Notes under the pieces: model-generated | Database searches by the model: none | What the model saw: only the letters and a program-made list of their open reading frames with translations | What the model was told of the DNA's origin: nothing | Shown: positions 52,125 through 61,291 of the stretch, in pieces | Layout of the letters: every line of letters starts with the position of its first letter | Numbering within the stretch: position 1 is the first letter of the stretch | Position numbers and translations under genes: made by a program | NCBI RefSeq assembly: GCF_024362385.1 | Contig: NZ_CP101466.1 | Span: 1,488,001 to 1,552,000 of the forward strand | Source: Arthrobacter sp. DNA4 | GTDB lineage: Bacteria > Actinomycetota > Actinomycetes > Actinomycetales > Micrococcaceae | Direction: 5' to 3' | Length of the DNA: 64,000 nt

Positions 52125-53044
52125 TGGGCCAGGCAGATCAGGCCCCCGCACCACGGGCGCGCACACGGGGGAAGCAGCCCAGGAGCAACCCGACGCCAAA
52201 GGCCGGGCGGAACCTGCCCGCCGCCGTCGTGGTGGGCCTGGCCATGCTTATCGCGGTACTCGGCGGGCTGCTGTTCCTCCCGCTGGCGTTCGTAGCCATC
52301 GTCACGGCCTTCGCCGTCTTTGGCGTGTGGGAGATCTACCGGGCGCTGGAAGCCAACGGCACCAGGATGCCGATCGTGCCTGTCATGACCGGCACGCTGG
52401 CCATGCCTTTCGCCGCCTACTTTGGCGGCATCGAGAGCCAGCTGTTTGCGCTGCTGCTCAGTGCCGTGGCCGTACTGCTGTGGCGCTCGATCGAAAGTGC
52501 CGCCGGCTCGGCCAACAGCATCTTCGCCGGTGTCTTCACCCTGGGGTGGGTTCCCTTCTTCATCAGCTTCGCCGCGCTGCCGCTGCACGCCGCAGGCACC
52601 ACCCCGCTGGGGCTTTGGCCGGACGGGATGGCCCCCATCGGGGCGTGGGAGATTGCCGTCATGCTCCTGCTGGTGGTCTCCAACGACACCTTCGGCTACC
52701 TGGTGGGTGCGTCGTTGGGAAAGCACCCCATGGCACCGAAGATCAGCCCCAAGAAGTCCTGGGAGGGCTTCGCGGGGTCGGTAGCAGGCGCCATGCTGAT
52801 CGGCATCCTGGCGGCCCTCTTCGTGCTGGACAAACCGTGGTGGGTGGGCGCCGTGCTCGCCGTCGGTACAGTGGCAGCGTCCACCGCCGGCGACCTCGCC
52901 GAGTCCATGGTCAAGCGTGAGCTGGGCGTCAAGGACATGAGCAGCATCCTGCCCGGGCACGGGGGAGTGATGGACCGGCTGGACTCCATCGTCTTCGCCT
53001 CCCCGGTGGCGTTCATCCTGTACGGCCTGGTGGCCGTCGCCTGA
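52124..53044 (+). CDS. cdsA: Phosphatidate cytidylyltransferase
   Basis: This 306-residue membrane enzyme makes CDP-diacylglycerol from phosphatidate and CTP. It has about eight helices after a basic N-terminus and the signature SMVKRELGVKDMSSILPGHG followed by DRLDS. ATG 52124 overlaps the frr stop (TGATG). The frr-cdsA order is conserved in actinobacteria. Confidence 0.94.
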   Translation: MGQADQAPAPRARTRGKQPRSNPTPKAGRNLPAAVVVGLAMLIAVLGGLLFLPLAFVAIVTAFAVFGVWEIYRALEANGTRMPIVPVMTGTLAMPFAAYFGGIESQLFALLLSAVAVLLWRSIESAAGSANSIFAGVFTLGWVPFFISFAALPLHAAGTTPLGLWPDGMAPIGAWEIAVMLLLVVSNDTFGYLVGASLGKHPMAPKISPKKSWEGFAGSVAGAMLIGILAALFVLDKPWWVGAVLAVGTVAASTAGDLAESMVKRELGVKDMSSILPGHGGVMDRLDSIVFASPVAFILYGLVAVA

Positions 53045-53164
53045 CCCCTCCAGCCCGGTGCGCCCGGGCATCCGACACAAACATGGTCCCGGGCGGCCGC
53101 ACCAATCGCGGCCCCCTAAACTGGTGCGGAAGCACTACCGCTGAAGAGCATTGAAGGAAACGAA

Positions 53165-53749
53165 GTGGCATTGGACATTCATCGGCAGATCCCTGCGTCC
53201 TTTGAGCGCGTGCAGCGCAGCGAGTACGGGTACAACGCCAGGCAGGTTGACCAGTTCCTGCAGCGGGCACGGATCTCCCTGGAAACACCCCAGGCCGCCA
53301 CCGACCCCGTCAACAGCGCCGACGTCAGGGCCGTGTCCTTCGACCCCGTCAAAGGCGGCTACTCTGCCACGGTCGTGGACGCCGCCCTCGACCGGCTTGA
53401 GGACGCCTTCGCCCGCCGGGAGCGGGACGAACTGATCGCGGCCCACGGGGAGGAAGCCTGGCTGCGCGAGATCGGGAGCCTCTCCGGCATCCTCCGGGGC
53501 CGCCTGCACCGGCCTGACGGAGACCGCTTCCGGCGTCCCACCAAGAAGAAGTCCCGCAGCTACAACACGGACGACGTCGACCGGCTGTGCCGCGAGCTCG
53601 TCGCCTACCTCGAACAGGACAAACCGTTGAGCGTGGACAGCGTGCGCCGCGCCGTTTTCCGTCCCGCAGTGGGCCGCGACGGCTACGAGGAATCACAGGT
53701 GGACGCCTTCCTGGACCGCGTTGTCGAGCTGATGGCGGCCATCGACTGA
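53165..53749 (+). CDS. DivIVA-domain protein with repeated motif
   Basis: This 194-residue protein carries three copies of a DivIVA-type N-terminal unit: FERVQRSEYGYNARQVDQFL (about residues 13-32), FDPVKGGYSATVVDAALDRL (about 59-78) and FRPAVGRDGYEESQVDAFLD (about 164-183). Each follows the F-x-x-V/A...GY-x3-x-VD-x-x-L pattern that binds membranes in DivIVA/Wag31. A fourth partial unit is near YNTDDVDRLCRELV. It probably localises to curved membrane or septa. GTG 53165 follows GAAGGAAA. Confidence 0.82.
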   Translation: MALDIHRQIPASFERVQRSEYGYNARQVDQFLQRARISLETPQAATDPVNSADVRAVSFDPVKGGYSATVVDAALDRLEDAFARRERDELIAAHGEEAWLREIGSLSGILRGRLHRPDGDRFRRPTKKKSRSYNTDDVDRLCRELVAYLEQDKPLSVDSVRRAVFRPAVGRDGYEESQVDAFLDRVVELMAAID

Positions 53750-53771
53750 CGCGTCTTGGTCCCCGGGACTT

Positions 53772-54461
53772 TCAGTCCCCGGCCGGCGGGGTGGGGGAAA
53801 GCGGCTTAAAGCGGCGCCACACATCCCGGTAGCCCCGGTACCCGCGGACGGCGGACACCGCCAGGAACGCCACGCCACAGAGGGCCCCCACGATCAGCCC
53901 GCCCGCTGTCCCTGCCCCGGCGAGGGTTACCAGCAGCCCGGCAACAATGGCAATCAAGGCCCCGTTCGCCGTCGTCATGAAGATCATGCTGCTGCCCGCC
54001 ACATGGCTGAACGAACCGCGGTTGCCGAAGAAATAGTAGGTCTGCACCGAACCGGCCTCATCGTCGTGGTGCGCGGCCATCAGGTACGGCTCCAGACCCG
54101 GGTCAAGGTCCACATACGCGGCCCGCAGCCTGTTCATGGCCGTGACGTACATCAGGTCCTCGTGGGCCACGTTCATCACCCGGAGCTGGGTCAGCAGCCC
54201 GATCGCGGCATCGATGAACAGGACAACCACTGCCAGCAGGACGAAGGCATCCGAAAAGCCCGTTGCCTGGCCCACCAGCGCCACGCTCACAATGCTGGCC
54301 GAGGTGAACGTCAGGAACATGCTGATGCGGGTCAGCACCTCGCCCTGGGCCGTGCTGCGTGATGCCAGCAGGCCCCAGTGCTCCGTGGCGAGCAGCTGGG
54401 CCCGCACGGAGGCAGGGACCCCGCCGTGCTGGTGGGAGGTGCCGCCGTCCTCGATGGACAT
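53772..54461 (-). CDS. Multi-pass membrane protein of unknown function
   Basis: The 229-residue protein has about four helices: two near residues 48-95 (SASIVSVALVGQATGFSDAF, then VLLAVVVLFIDAAIGLLTQL) and two near 158-205. A soluble loop with many acidic residues (LDPGLEPYLMAAHHDDEAG) lies between. No family is recognised. It begins 19 bases after the sodium symporter stop, so it may be the last gene of the carboxylate-uptake operon. Confidence 0.65.
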   Translation of the reverse strand: MSIEDGGTSHQHGGVPASVRAQLLATEHWGLLASRSTAQGEVLTRISMFLTFTSASIVSVALVGQATGFSDAFVLLAVVVLFIDAAIGLLTQLRVMNVAHEDLMYVTAMNRLRAAYVDLDPGLEPYLMAAHHDDEAGSVQTYYFFGNRGSFSHVAGSSMIFMTTANGALIAIVAGLLVTLAGAGTAGGLIVGALCGVAFLAVSAVRGYRGYRDVWRRFKPLSPTPPAGD

Positions 54462-54480
54462 GGCGTTATTGTCCTCCCGA

Positions 54481-55965
54481 TCACCGTTCGGTTGCCAGCG
54501 GCCGTTCCGGGGTGTGCAGGCGGGTCATGATCCGCGGCATGGTGCCCGGGATCCGGTGGGAAGTGGCCCGTGACACGATGACCATCACGGCGAACGCGGC
54601 AGGCACGCTCCAGGCCGCCGGCTGCGCGAGCCAGGGCGGCGTCAGGCCCGAACCCGATACTGCGCCCGCAATCATCGCCCCACCGCACAGCACCCCGCCG
54701 GTCACCATGCCCGCGATGGCCCCGGCGTCGGTCAGGCCGCGCCACCAGATGCCCAGCAGCAGGACGGGGCAGACCGTGGACGCGGTGAACGCGAAAACCA
54801 GGCCCACGCTGCCGGCAAGTGCCAGGGAACCGGTCATGAACGCAAAGCCGAGAGGAACCAGGGCAGAGACGACGGCGGCGAGCCGGAACCCGCGGACGCT
54901 TCCGCCCAGGACATCCTGGCTGATCACGCCCGCCAGGGAGACCACCAGGCCGGAGGTGGTGGACAGGAACGCCGCGAACGCCCCGGCCACCACCAGCGCG
55001 GAGAGCAGATCGCCGGGCACCCCGCCCACGAGTTCGCCGGGCAGCCGCAGGACCATGGCGTCCGGCTGCCCGGAGCGGGCCAGATCGGGGGCAAACATCC
55101 GGGCCACCAGCCCGTACGCCGTGGGGAAGAGGTAGAACACGGAGAGCAGGCCCAGGACGATCAGCGTGGTCCGCCGGGCCGAGTGCCCGTCCGGGTTGGT
55201 GTAGAAACGCACCAGCACGTGCGGCAGTCCCAAGGTGCCGAACAGCAGCGCCACCAACAGCGACACGTTCTGGTACAGCCCGGCCGGTGCCACGCCCGTG
55301 GGGTTGACCGCTGGCAGGGACTGGGGCTCCGCCCCCTTGCTTACCAGTACGAAGACGATGAACAGGATGGGCACGGCCAGGGCCGTCAGCTTTAGCCAGT
55401 ACTGGAAGGCCTGGACAAACGTGATGGACCGCATCCCGCCTGCCACCACCGTGAGGCACACCACCACCACGACTGCAACGGAACCCACCCAGGATGGCAG
55501 TCCCGTGGCGATGTGGATGGTCAGCGCTGCCCCGTGCAGCTGCGGCACGATGTACAGCCACCCCACCATCACCACCACCAGGCTGGTGACGCGCCGGACC
55601 GTCCGGGAAGCGAGCCTCGACTCGGTGAAGTCCGGAATCGTGTAGGCGCCGGACCGGCGCAGCGGGGCGGCAACGAAGAGCAGCAGCATCAGGTAGCCGT
55701 CGGTGTAGCCCACCGGGAACCAGAGTGCATCCGTCCCGGACAGCAGGATGAGGCCTGCCACACCCAGGAAACTGGCCGCGGACAGGTACTCCCCGCCGAT
55801 CGCCGATGCGTTCCACCAGGGCCGCACGGTCCGGGATGCAACGTAGAAGTCGCCGGTGGTGCGTGAGATCCGCAGCCCATAGAACCCGATGATGGCCGTG
55901 GCGAGGGACACCACCGCGACCGCTGTGATGGCGACGCCGGCATTCACCTGCGCATCACTGTTCAC
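54481..55965 (-). CDS. Sodium:solute symporter (SSS family), copy A
   Basis: The 494-residue protein has about 13 helices and SSS-type marks: FYVASRTVRPWWNASAIGGE (about residues 39-58), YLSAASFLGVAGL, GGMRSITFVQAFQYWLK (about 174-190) and TLGLPHVLVRFYT (about 243-255). It resembles acetate/monocarboxylate symporters. The GTG at 55965 is used, overlapping the DUF485 stop by 11 bases. It is the fourth gene after the histidine kinase. Which acid it carries is unknown. Confidence 0.85.
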   Translation of the reverse strand: MNSDAQVNAGVAITAVAVVSLATAIIGFYGLRISRTTGDFYVASRTVRPWWNASAIGGEYLSAASFLGVAGLILLSGTDALWFPVGYTDGYLMLLLFVAAPLRRSGAYTIPDFTESRLASRTVRRVTSLVVVMVGWLYIVPQLHGAALTIHIATGLPSWVGSVAVVVVVCLTVVAGGMRSITFVQAFQYWLKLTALAVPILFIVFVLVSKGAEPQSLPAVNPTGVAPAGLYQNVSLLVALLFGTLGLPHVLVRFYTNPDGHSARRTTLIVLGLLSVFYLFPTAYGLVARMFAPDLARSGQPDAMVLRLPGELVGGVPGDLLSALVVAGAFAAFLSTTSGLVVSLAGVISQDVLGGSVRGFRLAAVVSALVPLGFAFMTGSLALAGSVGLVFAFTASTVCPVLLLGIWWRGLTDAGAIAGMVTGGVLCGGAMIAGAVSGSGLTPPWLAQPAAWSVPAAFAVMVIVSRATSHRIPGTMPRIMTRLHTPERPLATER

Positions 55966-56326
55966 CTGCCAGGTCCCGGTACCGTGCCTCATTGCGTGCC
56001 GCCGTCCTGACGTACAACCATGCGCTCAAGCCGATCACCGGATAGATTCCCGCGCCCAGCAGCAGCCAGCCGAACGGGATGCCGGCGACCCGGGTATCGG
56101 CCAGGCCGGGGACCACCACCAGGGTCAGCGGGAACGCGGCCAGGATCAGCAGGAAGCCGCCCGCCACCACCAGGGCCAGCCGCAGCTGGGACCTGATCAG
56201 CGACCGGACAAACACCTGTCCCACCTCGGAGTCCTGCGCCGCTTCCCGCGACTCAAGCGCGCGGGGCGTGCCGCGCACCGCCGTGCGCGCAGACGCGCGC
56301 GGGGCCGTAACCCGCACCCGGGTCAT
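55955..56326 (-). CDS. DUF485-type small membrane protein, copy A
   Basis: The 123-residue protein has an N-terminal soluble part and two helices (LRLALVVAGGFLLILAAFPL, about residues 48-67; then WLLLGAGIYPVIGLSAWLYV). DUF485 proteins are the usual partners of acetate-type SSS symporters. Its start overlaps the regulator gene's stop by four bases (ATGA). It precedes symporter A. Confidence 0.72.
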   Translation of the reverse strand: MTRVRVTAPRASARTAVRGTPRALESREAAQDSEVGQVFVRSLIRSQLRLALVVAGGFLLILAAFPLTLVVVPGLADTRVAGIPFGWLLLGAGIYPVIGLSAWLYVRTAARNEARYRDLAGEQ

Positions 56327-57039
56327 GCGTGCGGCCTGATCCTGGTTGCCTCCAGCTTCTCCCGCACGATGGGCAGGTGCCGGCGGCTGATGGGCAGGCC
56401 GGCCCCGGCCACCGTGACACGCGGCCCGTCAGCCGCCAGCTTCATCGAGGACACATGCTTCAGCGCCACCAGATAGGAGCGGTGGGTACGGATGAAGCCG
56501 GCGTCCGCCCACTGCTGTTCAAGATCTGCCAGCGGCACCCGGATGAGGTAGCTGGCGTCGGCGGTGTGCAGCCGCGCGTAGTCCCCCTGCGCCTGGACGT
56601 AGGTGACGTCGTCCCGGCGGATCATCCTGGTGGTCCCGCCCTGGTCCACCGTGATCATCTCCGGTGCCGCCCCGCCGTCGCGCAGTTCGCTGATCCGCCC
56701 AACGGAACGTGCCAGGCGCTCGGCGCGCACCGGCTTGAGCAGGTAATCCACGGCGGCGAGTTCGAACGCAGCCAGGGCGTGGTCCTCATCGGCGGTGACA
56801 AAAACAACGGCCGGCGGATTGCTGCTGCGGGCGATGGCACCGGCGATGTCCAGGCCTGACACCGCAGGCATATGGATGTCCAGGAATACGGCGTCGATGC
56901 CGCCGGCGGACAGGGCCGTAAGGGCTTCAGCGCCGGACGTGGCACGCAGCACCTTCCCGATGCGCTCGTCCCTGCCCAGCAGGAAGGCCAGCTCCTCAAC
57001 GGCGGGCAGCTCATCATCAACGACGAGGACGTTAATCAT
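56323..57039 (-). CDS. LytTR-family response regulator
   Basis: The 238-residue protein has a receiver domain (VLVVDDELPAVEEL, phospho-acceptor Asp in AVFLDIHMPAVSG, Lys in YLLKPV) and a LytTR DNA-binding domain (about residues 133-238: RRDDVTYVQAQGDYARLHT, FIRTHRSYLVAL). It is the partner of the kinase 33 bases upstream. In related loci such pairs control carbohydrate or carboxylate uptake genes. Its targets are likely the flanking symporter operons. Confidence 0.9.
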   Translation of the reverse strand: MINVLVVDDELPAVEELAFLLGRDERIGKVLRATSGAEALTALSAGGIDAVFLDIHMPAVSGLDIAGAIARSSNPPAVVFVTADEDHALAAFELAAVDYLLKPVRAERLARSVGRISELRDGGAAPEMITVDQGGTTRMIRRDDVTYVQAQGDYARLHTADASYLIRVPLADLEQQWADAGFIRTHRSYLVALKHVSSMKLAADGPRVTVAGAGLPISRRHLPIVREKLEATRIRPHA

Positions 57040-57072
57040 TCTCCTAGGGTACTTCCAGCGGCACGGCGCTCC

Positions 57073-58254
57073 TCACGCATCGTGCCCCGGCTGGGACTTC
57101 GGCACCCGCATGGTGATCAGCGTTCCCTCGCCGGGCGCCGTTTCCACCACCAGGCCGTGATCGTTGCCGTACACCTGGCGGAGGCGTGCATCCACATTCC
57201 GCAGCCCCACATGGTCCCCGTCGGTATGGCCCGCCAGCACGGACCTGAGATGCTCCGGATCCATCCCCACGCCGTCGTCCTCGATGGTGACCTCAGCGAA
57301 GGCCCCGGCGTCCTCCGCCGTGATGCTGATGTGCCCGGGACCCGCCTTGGCCTCGAGCCCGTGCCGGACGGCATTCTCCACCAGCGGCTGCAGGCTGAGG
57401 AAGGGGATGACGGTGCCCAGCACCTCCGGGGCGATCCGCAGGCTGACCTGGACGCGCTCGCCGAACCGGGCGCGCTCCAGGAGCAGGTAGCGGTCAATGC
57501 AGCGGAGTTCCTCGGCAAGGGTGGTGAAGTCTCCGTGCCGGCGGAACGAGTAGCGGGTGAAGTCCGCGAACTCCACCACCAGCTCCCTGGCCCGCTCCGG
57601 ATCTGTGTTGATGAAGGATGCGATGGCGTTGAGCGAGTTGTAGATGAAATGCGGGCTGATCTGGGCGCGCAGCGCCCGGACTTCCGCTTCCATCAGCAGC
57701 GTGCGGGAGGCGTCCAGTTCGGCAAGTTCCACCTGGACCGCGACCCAGTCGGCCACTTCCCCCGTTGCCCTGACGAGGCCGGCCCCCGCGGAAGGGGCGA
57801 AGGCTGCCACCGCGCCCACCACCCGGGTGCCCGCCCGCACCGGGGCGATGACTCCGGCAAGGTGGCTGCCGGTTCCGTCCGCACCGGCGGAGAGAACTGC
57901 TGTCCGGCCGGATGCCAGGACATCCGCTGCGAGTTCCATCAGGCGTGGCCTGATGTCCTCGGCACCGCCGTCCCAGGCCAGGACACCGTTGGCATCCGTG
58001 ATGGCCAGGGCATCGCAGGCCAGCAGGGCCCGCAGCTGGCGGCTGGCTTTCGCGGCGCCGGCCGGGTTCAGTCCGCGGCGCAGGTGCTGCCCGGCCTGGG
58101 AGGCCGCGTGGAGCGTGTGGTACGTGGCGCGTTCTGCGTCAGTGCCCAGCTCACGGAAGGAGCGGAGCACCTTCAGGCCCACGCCGACGACGACGGCAAT
58201 GGCCATGGCGATCACCGCGACGGCAGCGGCGGTGAGGAGGGGGGAGTCCGGCAT
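57073..58254 (-). CDS. LytS-like sensor histidine kinase
   Basis: The 393-residue kinase has one N-terminal helix (LLTAAAVAVIAMAIAVVVGV), a GAF-like sensor region (about residues 75-185), a LytS/YehU phospho-acceptor motif (RALRAQISPHFIYNSLNAIA, His about residue 213) and a C-terminal ATPase domain (VENAVRHGLEAK; IEDDGVGMD; VGLRNVDARL). ATG 58254 is favoured over upstream codons. It heads the minus-strand operon with LytTR, DUF485 and symporter A. Confidence 0.9.
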   Translation of the reverse strand: MPDSPLLTAAAVAVIAMAIAVVVGVGLKVLRSFRELGTDAERATYHTLHAASQAGQHLRRGLNPAGAAKASRQLRALLACDALAITDANGVLAWDGGAEDIRPRLMELAADVLASGRTAVLSAGADGTGSHLAGVIAPVRAGTRVVGAVAAFAPSAGAGLVRATGEVADWVAVQVELAELDASRTLLMEAEVRALRAQISPHFIYNSLNAIASFINTDPERARELVVEFADFTRYSFRRHGDFTTLAEELRCIDRYLLLERARFGERVQVSLRIAPEVLGTVIPFLSLQPLVENAVRHGLEAKAGPGHISITAEDAGAFAEVTIEDDGVGMDPEHLRSVLAGHTDGDHVGLRNVDARLRQVYGNDHGLVVETAPGEGTLITMRVPKSQPGHDA

Positions 58255-58354
58255 GGTGCCCAGCGTAGCGGCGGGTGCCGCTTGCCGCAGCATCGCAACC
58301 GTTGAGCGACAGTGGGCGGTGAAGTGCTGGAACACGGCGGCGCGCGGGCGGCAA

Positions 58355-58370
58355 AGTGATTGGTGTCACA
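58355..58370. promoter_or_regulatory. Crp/GlxR-like box before the DUF485-symporter B operon
   Basis: AGTGA-TTGGTG-TCACA fits the TGTGA-N6-TCACA pattern apart from the first base. It lies 99 bases before ATG 58469 and 101 bases before the kinase start, so it could serve either divergent unit. Confidence 0.6.
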
Positions 58371-58468
58371 TCTGCGGTGCCCCTGCGTGGTGCTGCTTAC
58401 CAGGCTCCCTGTCCAGCAGTTCGGGGCCCTCCGCCCGGTGTGTTCCGGCAACTCAATGAGGAGGAACG

Positions 58469-58849
58469 ATGGGTAATGATGCCCATACTCCGGACGCAGC
58501 GGCGTCCGTGGACTTTGAACAAGTCCAGTCGACCGGGCAGTTCCAGGAATTGCGCAAGCGTCACCGCAGCTTTGTCTTCCCCATGGCAGTGGTCTTCCTG
58601 CTGTGGTATTTCGCCTATGTCCTGCTCGCCGACTACGCGGTGGAATTCATGTCCACCAAGGTCTGGGGCAACATCAACGTCGGCCTGATCCTGGGCCTGC
58701 TCCAGTTCGTCTCGACCTTCGCCATCACCGGCTGGTACGTGCACTACTCCAACAAGCGGCTGGACCCCATCGCCACGGAGATCAGGCACGAGATTGAGGG
58801 GCACGAATTCGATAAGCACGGAAACCGAGTGGGCGGAGCCAACAAATGA
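58469..58849 (+). CDS. DUF485-type small membrane protein, copy B
   Basis: The 126-residue protein has two helices (FVFPMAVVFLLWYFAYVLLA and GLILGLLQFVSTFAITGWYV) and the DUF485 hallmark RKRHRSFVFPM. It is the usual small partner of acetate-type symporters. Its stop overlaps the next ATG (ATGA). ATG 58469 follows GAGGAGG. Confidence 0.88.
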   Translation: MGNDAHTPDAAASVDFEQVQSTGQFQELRKRHRSFVFPMAVVFLLWYFAYVLLADYAVEFMSTKVWGNINVGLILGLLQFVSTFAITGWYVHYSNKRLDPIATEIRHEIEGHEFDKHGNRVGGANK

Positions 58850-60462
58850 TCGCAATTCCCGCCGCGGTGGATGTCGCCGCCCTCAAGGACACCACCCTTC
58901 TGAACATGGGCATCTTCGGCCTGTTCGTGGCCGTGACCATGGTGATCGTGTTCCGCGCCAGCCGCAACAACAAGACCGCCGCCGACTACTACGCCGCCGG
59001 ACGGTCGTTCACGGGCTCGCAGAACGGCACCGCCATCGCCGGTGACTACCTGTCCGCCGCGTCCTTCCTGGGAATTACCGGCGCCATCGCCATCAACGGC
59101 TACGACGGATTCATGTACTCCATCGGCTTCCTGGTGGCCTGGCTCGTGGCACTGCTGCTGGTGGCTGAACTGCTGCGCAACACCGGCAAGTTCACCATGG
59201 CGGACGTGCTGTCCTTCCGGCTGAAGCAGCGCCCGGTCCGGATCGCCGCCGCCATCTCCACCCTCGCGGTCTGCTTCTTCTACCTGCTGGCCCAAATGGC
59301 CGGCGCGGGAAGCCTGATCTCCCTCCTGCTGGGCATCAGTGACTGGACCGGACAGGCCCTGGTGATCATCGTCGTCGGCGCCCTCATGATCATGTACGTC
59401 CTGATCGGCGGCATGAAGGGCACCACCTGGGTCCAGATCATCAAGGCCATGCTGCTGATCGCAGGCGCCGCCGTGATGACCCTCTGGGTCCTGGCCATCT
59501 ACGGCTTCAACCTCTCGGCCCTGCTGGGCGGCGCCGTGGAGACTGCCAACAACCCGGCCGTCCTCAACCCGGGCCTGCAGTACGGCAAGACGGAAACCTC
59601 CAAGCTGGACTTCATGTCGTTGGGCCTGGCCCTGGTCCTGGGCACGGCCGCCCTGCCGCACGTGCTGATGCGCTTCTACACCGTGCCCACGGCCAAGGAA
59701 GCACGCAAGTCCGTGGTCTGGTCCATCTGGCTGATCGGCCTGTTCTACCTGTTCACCCTGGTGCTGGGCTACGGTGCAGCTGCCCTGGTGGGAGCGGACA
59801 CCATCAAGTCCGCGCCGGGCGGCGTCAATGCTGCCGCCCCGCTGCTGGCCTTCCACCTGGGGGGGCCACTGCTGCTGGGCTTCATCTCCGCGGTGGCGTT
59901 CGCCACCATCCTGGCGGTGGTGGTAAGCCTGACCATCACGGCCGCAGCATCGTTCGCGCATGACATCTACGCCAACGTCATCGCCAAGGGCCAGGCCGAC
60001 GCCGCCACTGAAGTCCGGGTGGCCCGGCGCACCGTGGTGGTCATCGGCATCCTGGCCATCCTGGGCGGGATCTTCGCCAACGGCCAGAACGTGGCCTTCC
60101 TGGTGGCGCTGGCCTTCGCCGTCGCCGCTTCGGCGAACCTGCCCACCATCATCTACTCCCTGTTCTGGCGGAAGTTCACCACCCAGGGCGCGGTGTGGAG
60201 CATGTACGGGGGCCTGGCTTCGGCCATCCTGCTCATCGTGTTCTCCCCGGTGGTTTCGGGATTGAAGACCTCGATGATCCCGGGTGCCAACTTCGCCCTC
60301 TTCCCGCTTAGCAACCCAGGCATCGTGTCCATCCCGCTGGCCTTCTTCCTTGGCTGGCTGGGCACCACCCTGGACAAGCGGCGGGAGGATCCTGCCAAGC
60401 AGGCCGAGATGGAGGTCCGCTCCCTGACCGGCATCGGTGCCGAAAAGGCTGTGGACCACTAA
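58846..60462 (+). CDS. Cation:acetate/monocarboxylate symporter (SSS family), copy B
   Basis: The 538-residue protein has about 13 helices and strong ActP/MctC-type marks: YYAAGRSFTGSQNGTAIAGDYL, IGGMKGTTWVQIIKAMLL, and LGTAALPHVLMRFYTVPTAKEARKSV. It takes up acetate-like acids with sodium or protons. It is coupled to DUF485 copy B and lies behind a Crp-like box. A hairpin at 60573 ends the unit. It is more conserved than copy A. Confidence 0.92.
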   Translation: MIAIPAAVDVAALKDTTLLNMGIFGLFVAVTMVIVFRASRNNKTAADYYAAGRSFTGSQNGTAIAGDYLSAASFLGITGAIAINGYDGFMYSIGFLVAWLVALLLVAELLRNTGKFTMADVLSFRLKQRPVRIAAAISTLAVCFFYLLAQMAGAGSLISLLLGISDWTGQALVIIVVGALMIMYVLIGGMKGTTWVQIIKAMLLIAGAAVMTLWVLAIYGFNLSALLGGAVETANNPAVLNPGLQYGKTETSKLDFMSLGLALVLGTAALPHVLMRFYTVPTAKEARKSVVWSIWLIGLFYLFTLVLGYGAAALVGADTIKSAPGGVNAAAPLLAFHLGGPLLLGFISAVAFATILAVVVSLTITAAASFAHDIYANVIAKGQADAATEVRVARRTVVVIGILAILGGIFANGQNVAFLVALAFAVAASANLPTIIYSLFWRKFTTQGAVWSMYGGLASAILLIVFSPVVSGLKTSMIPGANFALFPLSNPGIVSIPLAFFLGWLGTTLDKRREDPAKQAEMEVRSLTGIGAEKAVDH

Positions 60463-60572
60463 ACCGGACACCCTCGAACCGGGACACGCCGGAACAGGAG
60501 GCGCCGGAACAGGGAGGCCCCTTAAACAGGGACCACAACCAACCAGCGCCGAACCTGCTCCGGCACAACGTG

Positions 60573-60611
60573 AAGAGCCTCCTGCCGCGGACTGCGGCAC
60601 GGAGGCTCTTT
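60573..60611 (+). terminator. Terminator after symporter B
   Basis: AAGAGCCTCCTGCCGC (60573-60588) pairs with GCGGCA and GGAGGCTCTT (60594-60610) with one bulged C, followed by TTTCG. Confidence 0.72.
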
Positions 60612-60648
60612 CGTTGGGGACGGACCCGGTGTGTTTTCCTGCGGGCGG

Positions 60649-61275
60649 TCAGCGCTGGTGGTGACCGCCCGGTGCCAGGTTCCCGTGTTCACCATGCGGC
60701 ACGGCGTACTGGCCGGTCGTCGAGGCGGCGAGGCCCGGCGTCGTAATTCCTGCCACCAGCACGGCGCCGGCGAACGCTGCCAGCAACAGCCTCCCCGGGC
60801 GCATGCCCGCCCCTGCCGCCTCCTGCGCACTGTCCTGCTGTGCACTGTCCTGCTGTCCGCTGTGCCGCTGGAGCCACCCGAGCGAGGCGATGATCATCAG
60901 CGTCAGCAGGAGCGCCGAAAGCTGCGTCAGGCTGAGCCCGAAGGTGGGGAAAGCGATGGCGGCCAGGTGGGCCGCGGCCGCGCCTGCCAGGGCGTACCGC
61001 GCCCACCGGTTGCCGGCCAGCCGGTCCCTGGCCAGGAAGGCCACGGCTCCGGCCAGCAGCGCGGCGCCCCATAGGCCGGCCACCACGCCCGCGAGGAGGC
61101 CTGCCGGTCCAGGGGAGCCTGCCGCGAGGAGGCTGGAGGAGATGGCCAGGTTGACTGAGCCCGCACCGAAGCCGGCGAACCCGGTGACCAGGCGGACCGA
61201 AGAGTCCGCCTGGGGCGCAGTGGAGTGCACCATGACCTGATGGGCCGGTGGTGCCGTGGGTCGGAGCGAAACCAT
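60649..61275 (-). CDS. Multi-pass membrane protein
   Basis: The 208-residue protein has about six helices, including an N-terminal pair and LSALLLTLMIIASLGWLQ, then a low-complexity Gln/Asp/Ala stretch (QQDSAQQDSAQE). It ends in a helix and a His-rich tail (HGEHGNLAPGGHHQR). It could bind metal at the tail. No family is recognised. ATG 61275 is used, with AAGG six bases upstream. It lies just downstream of the DUF4383 gene, 16 bases away. Confidence 0.6.
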   Translation of the reverse strand: MVSLRPTAPPAHQVMVHSTAPQADSSVRLVTGFAGFGAGSVNLAISSSLLAAGSPGPAGLLAGVVAGLWGAALLAGAVAFLARDRLAGNRWARYALAGAAAAHLAAIAFPTFGLSLTQLSALLLTLMIIASLGWLQRHSGQQDSAQQDSAQEAAGAGMRPGRLLLAAFAGAVLVAGITTPGLAASTTGQYAVPHGEHGNLAPGGHHQR

Positions 61276-61291
61276 GCCGGACCTTGGCATG

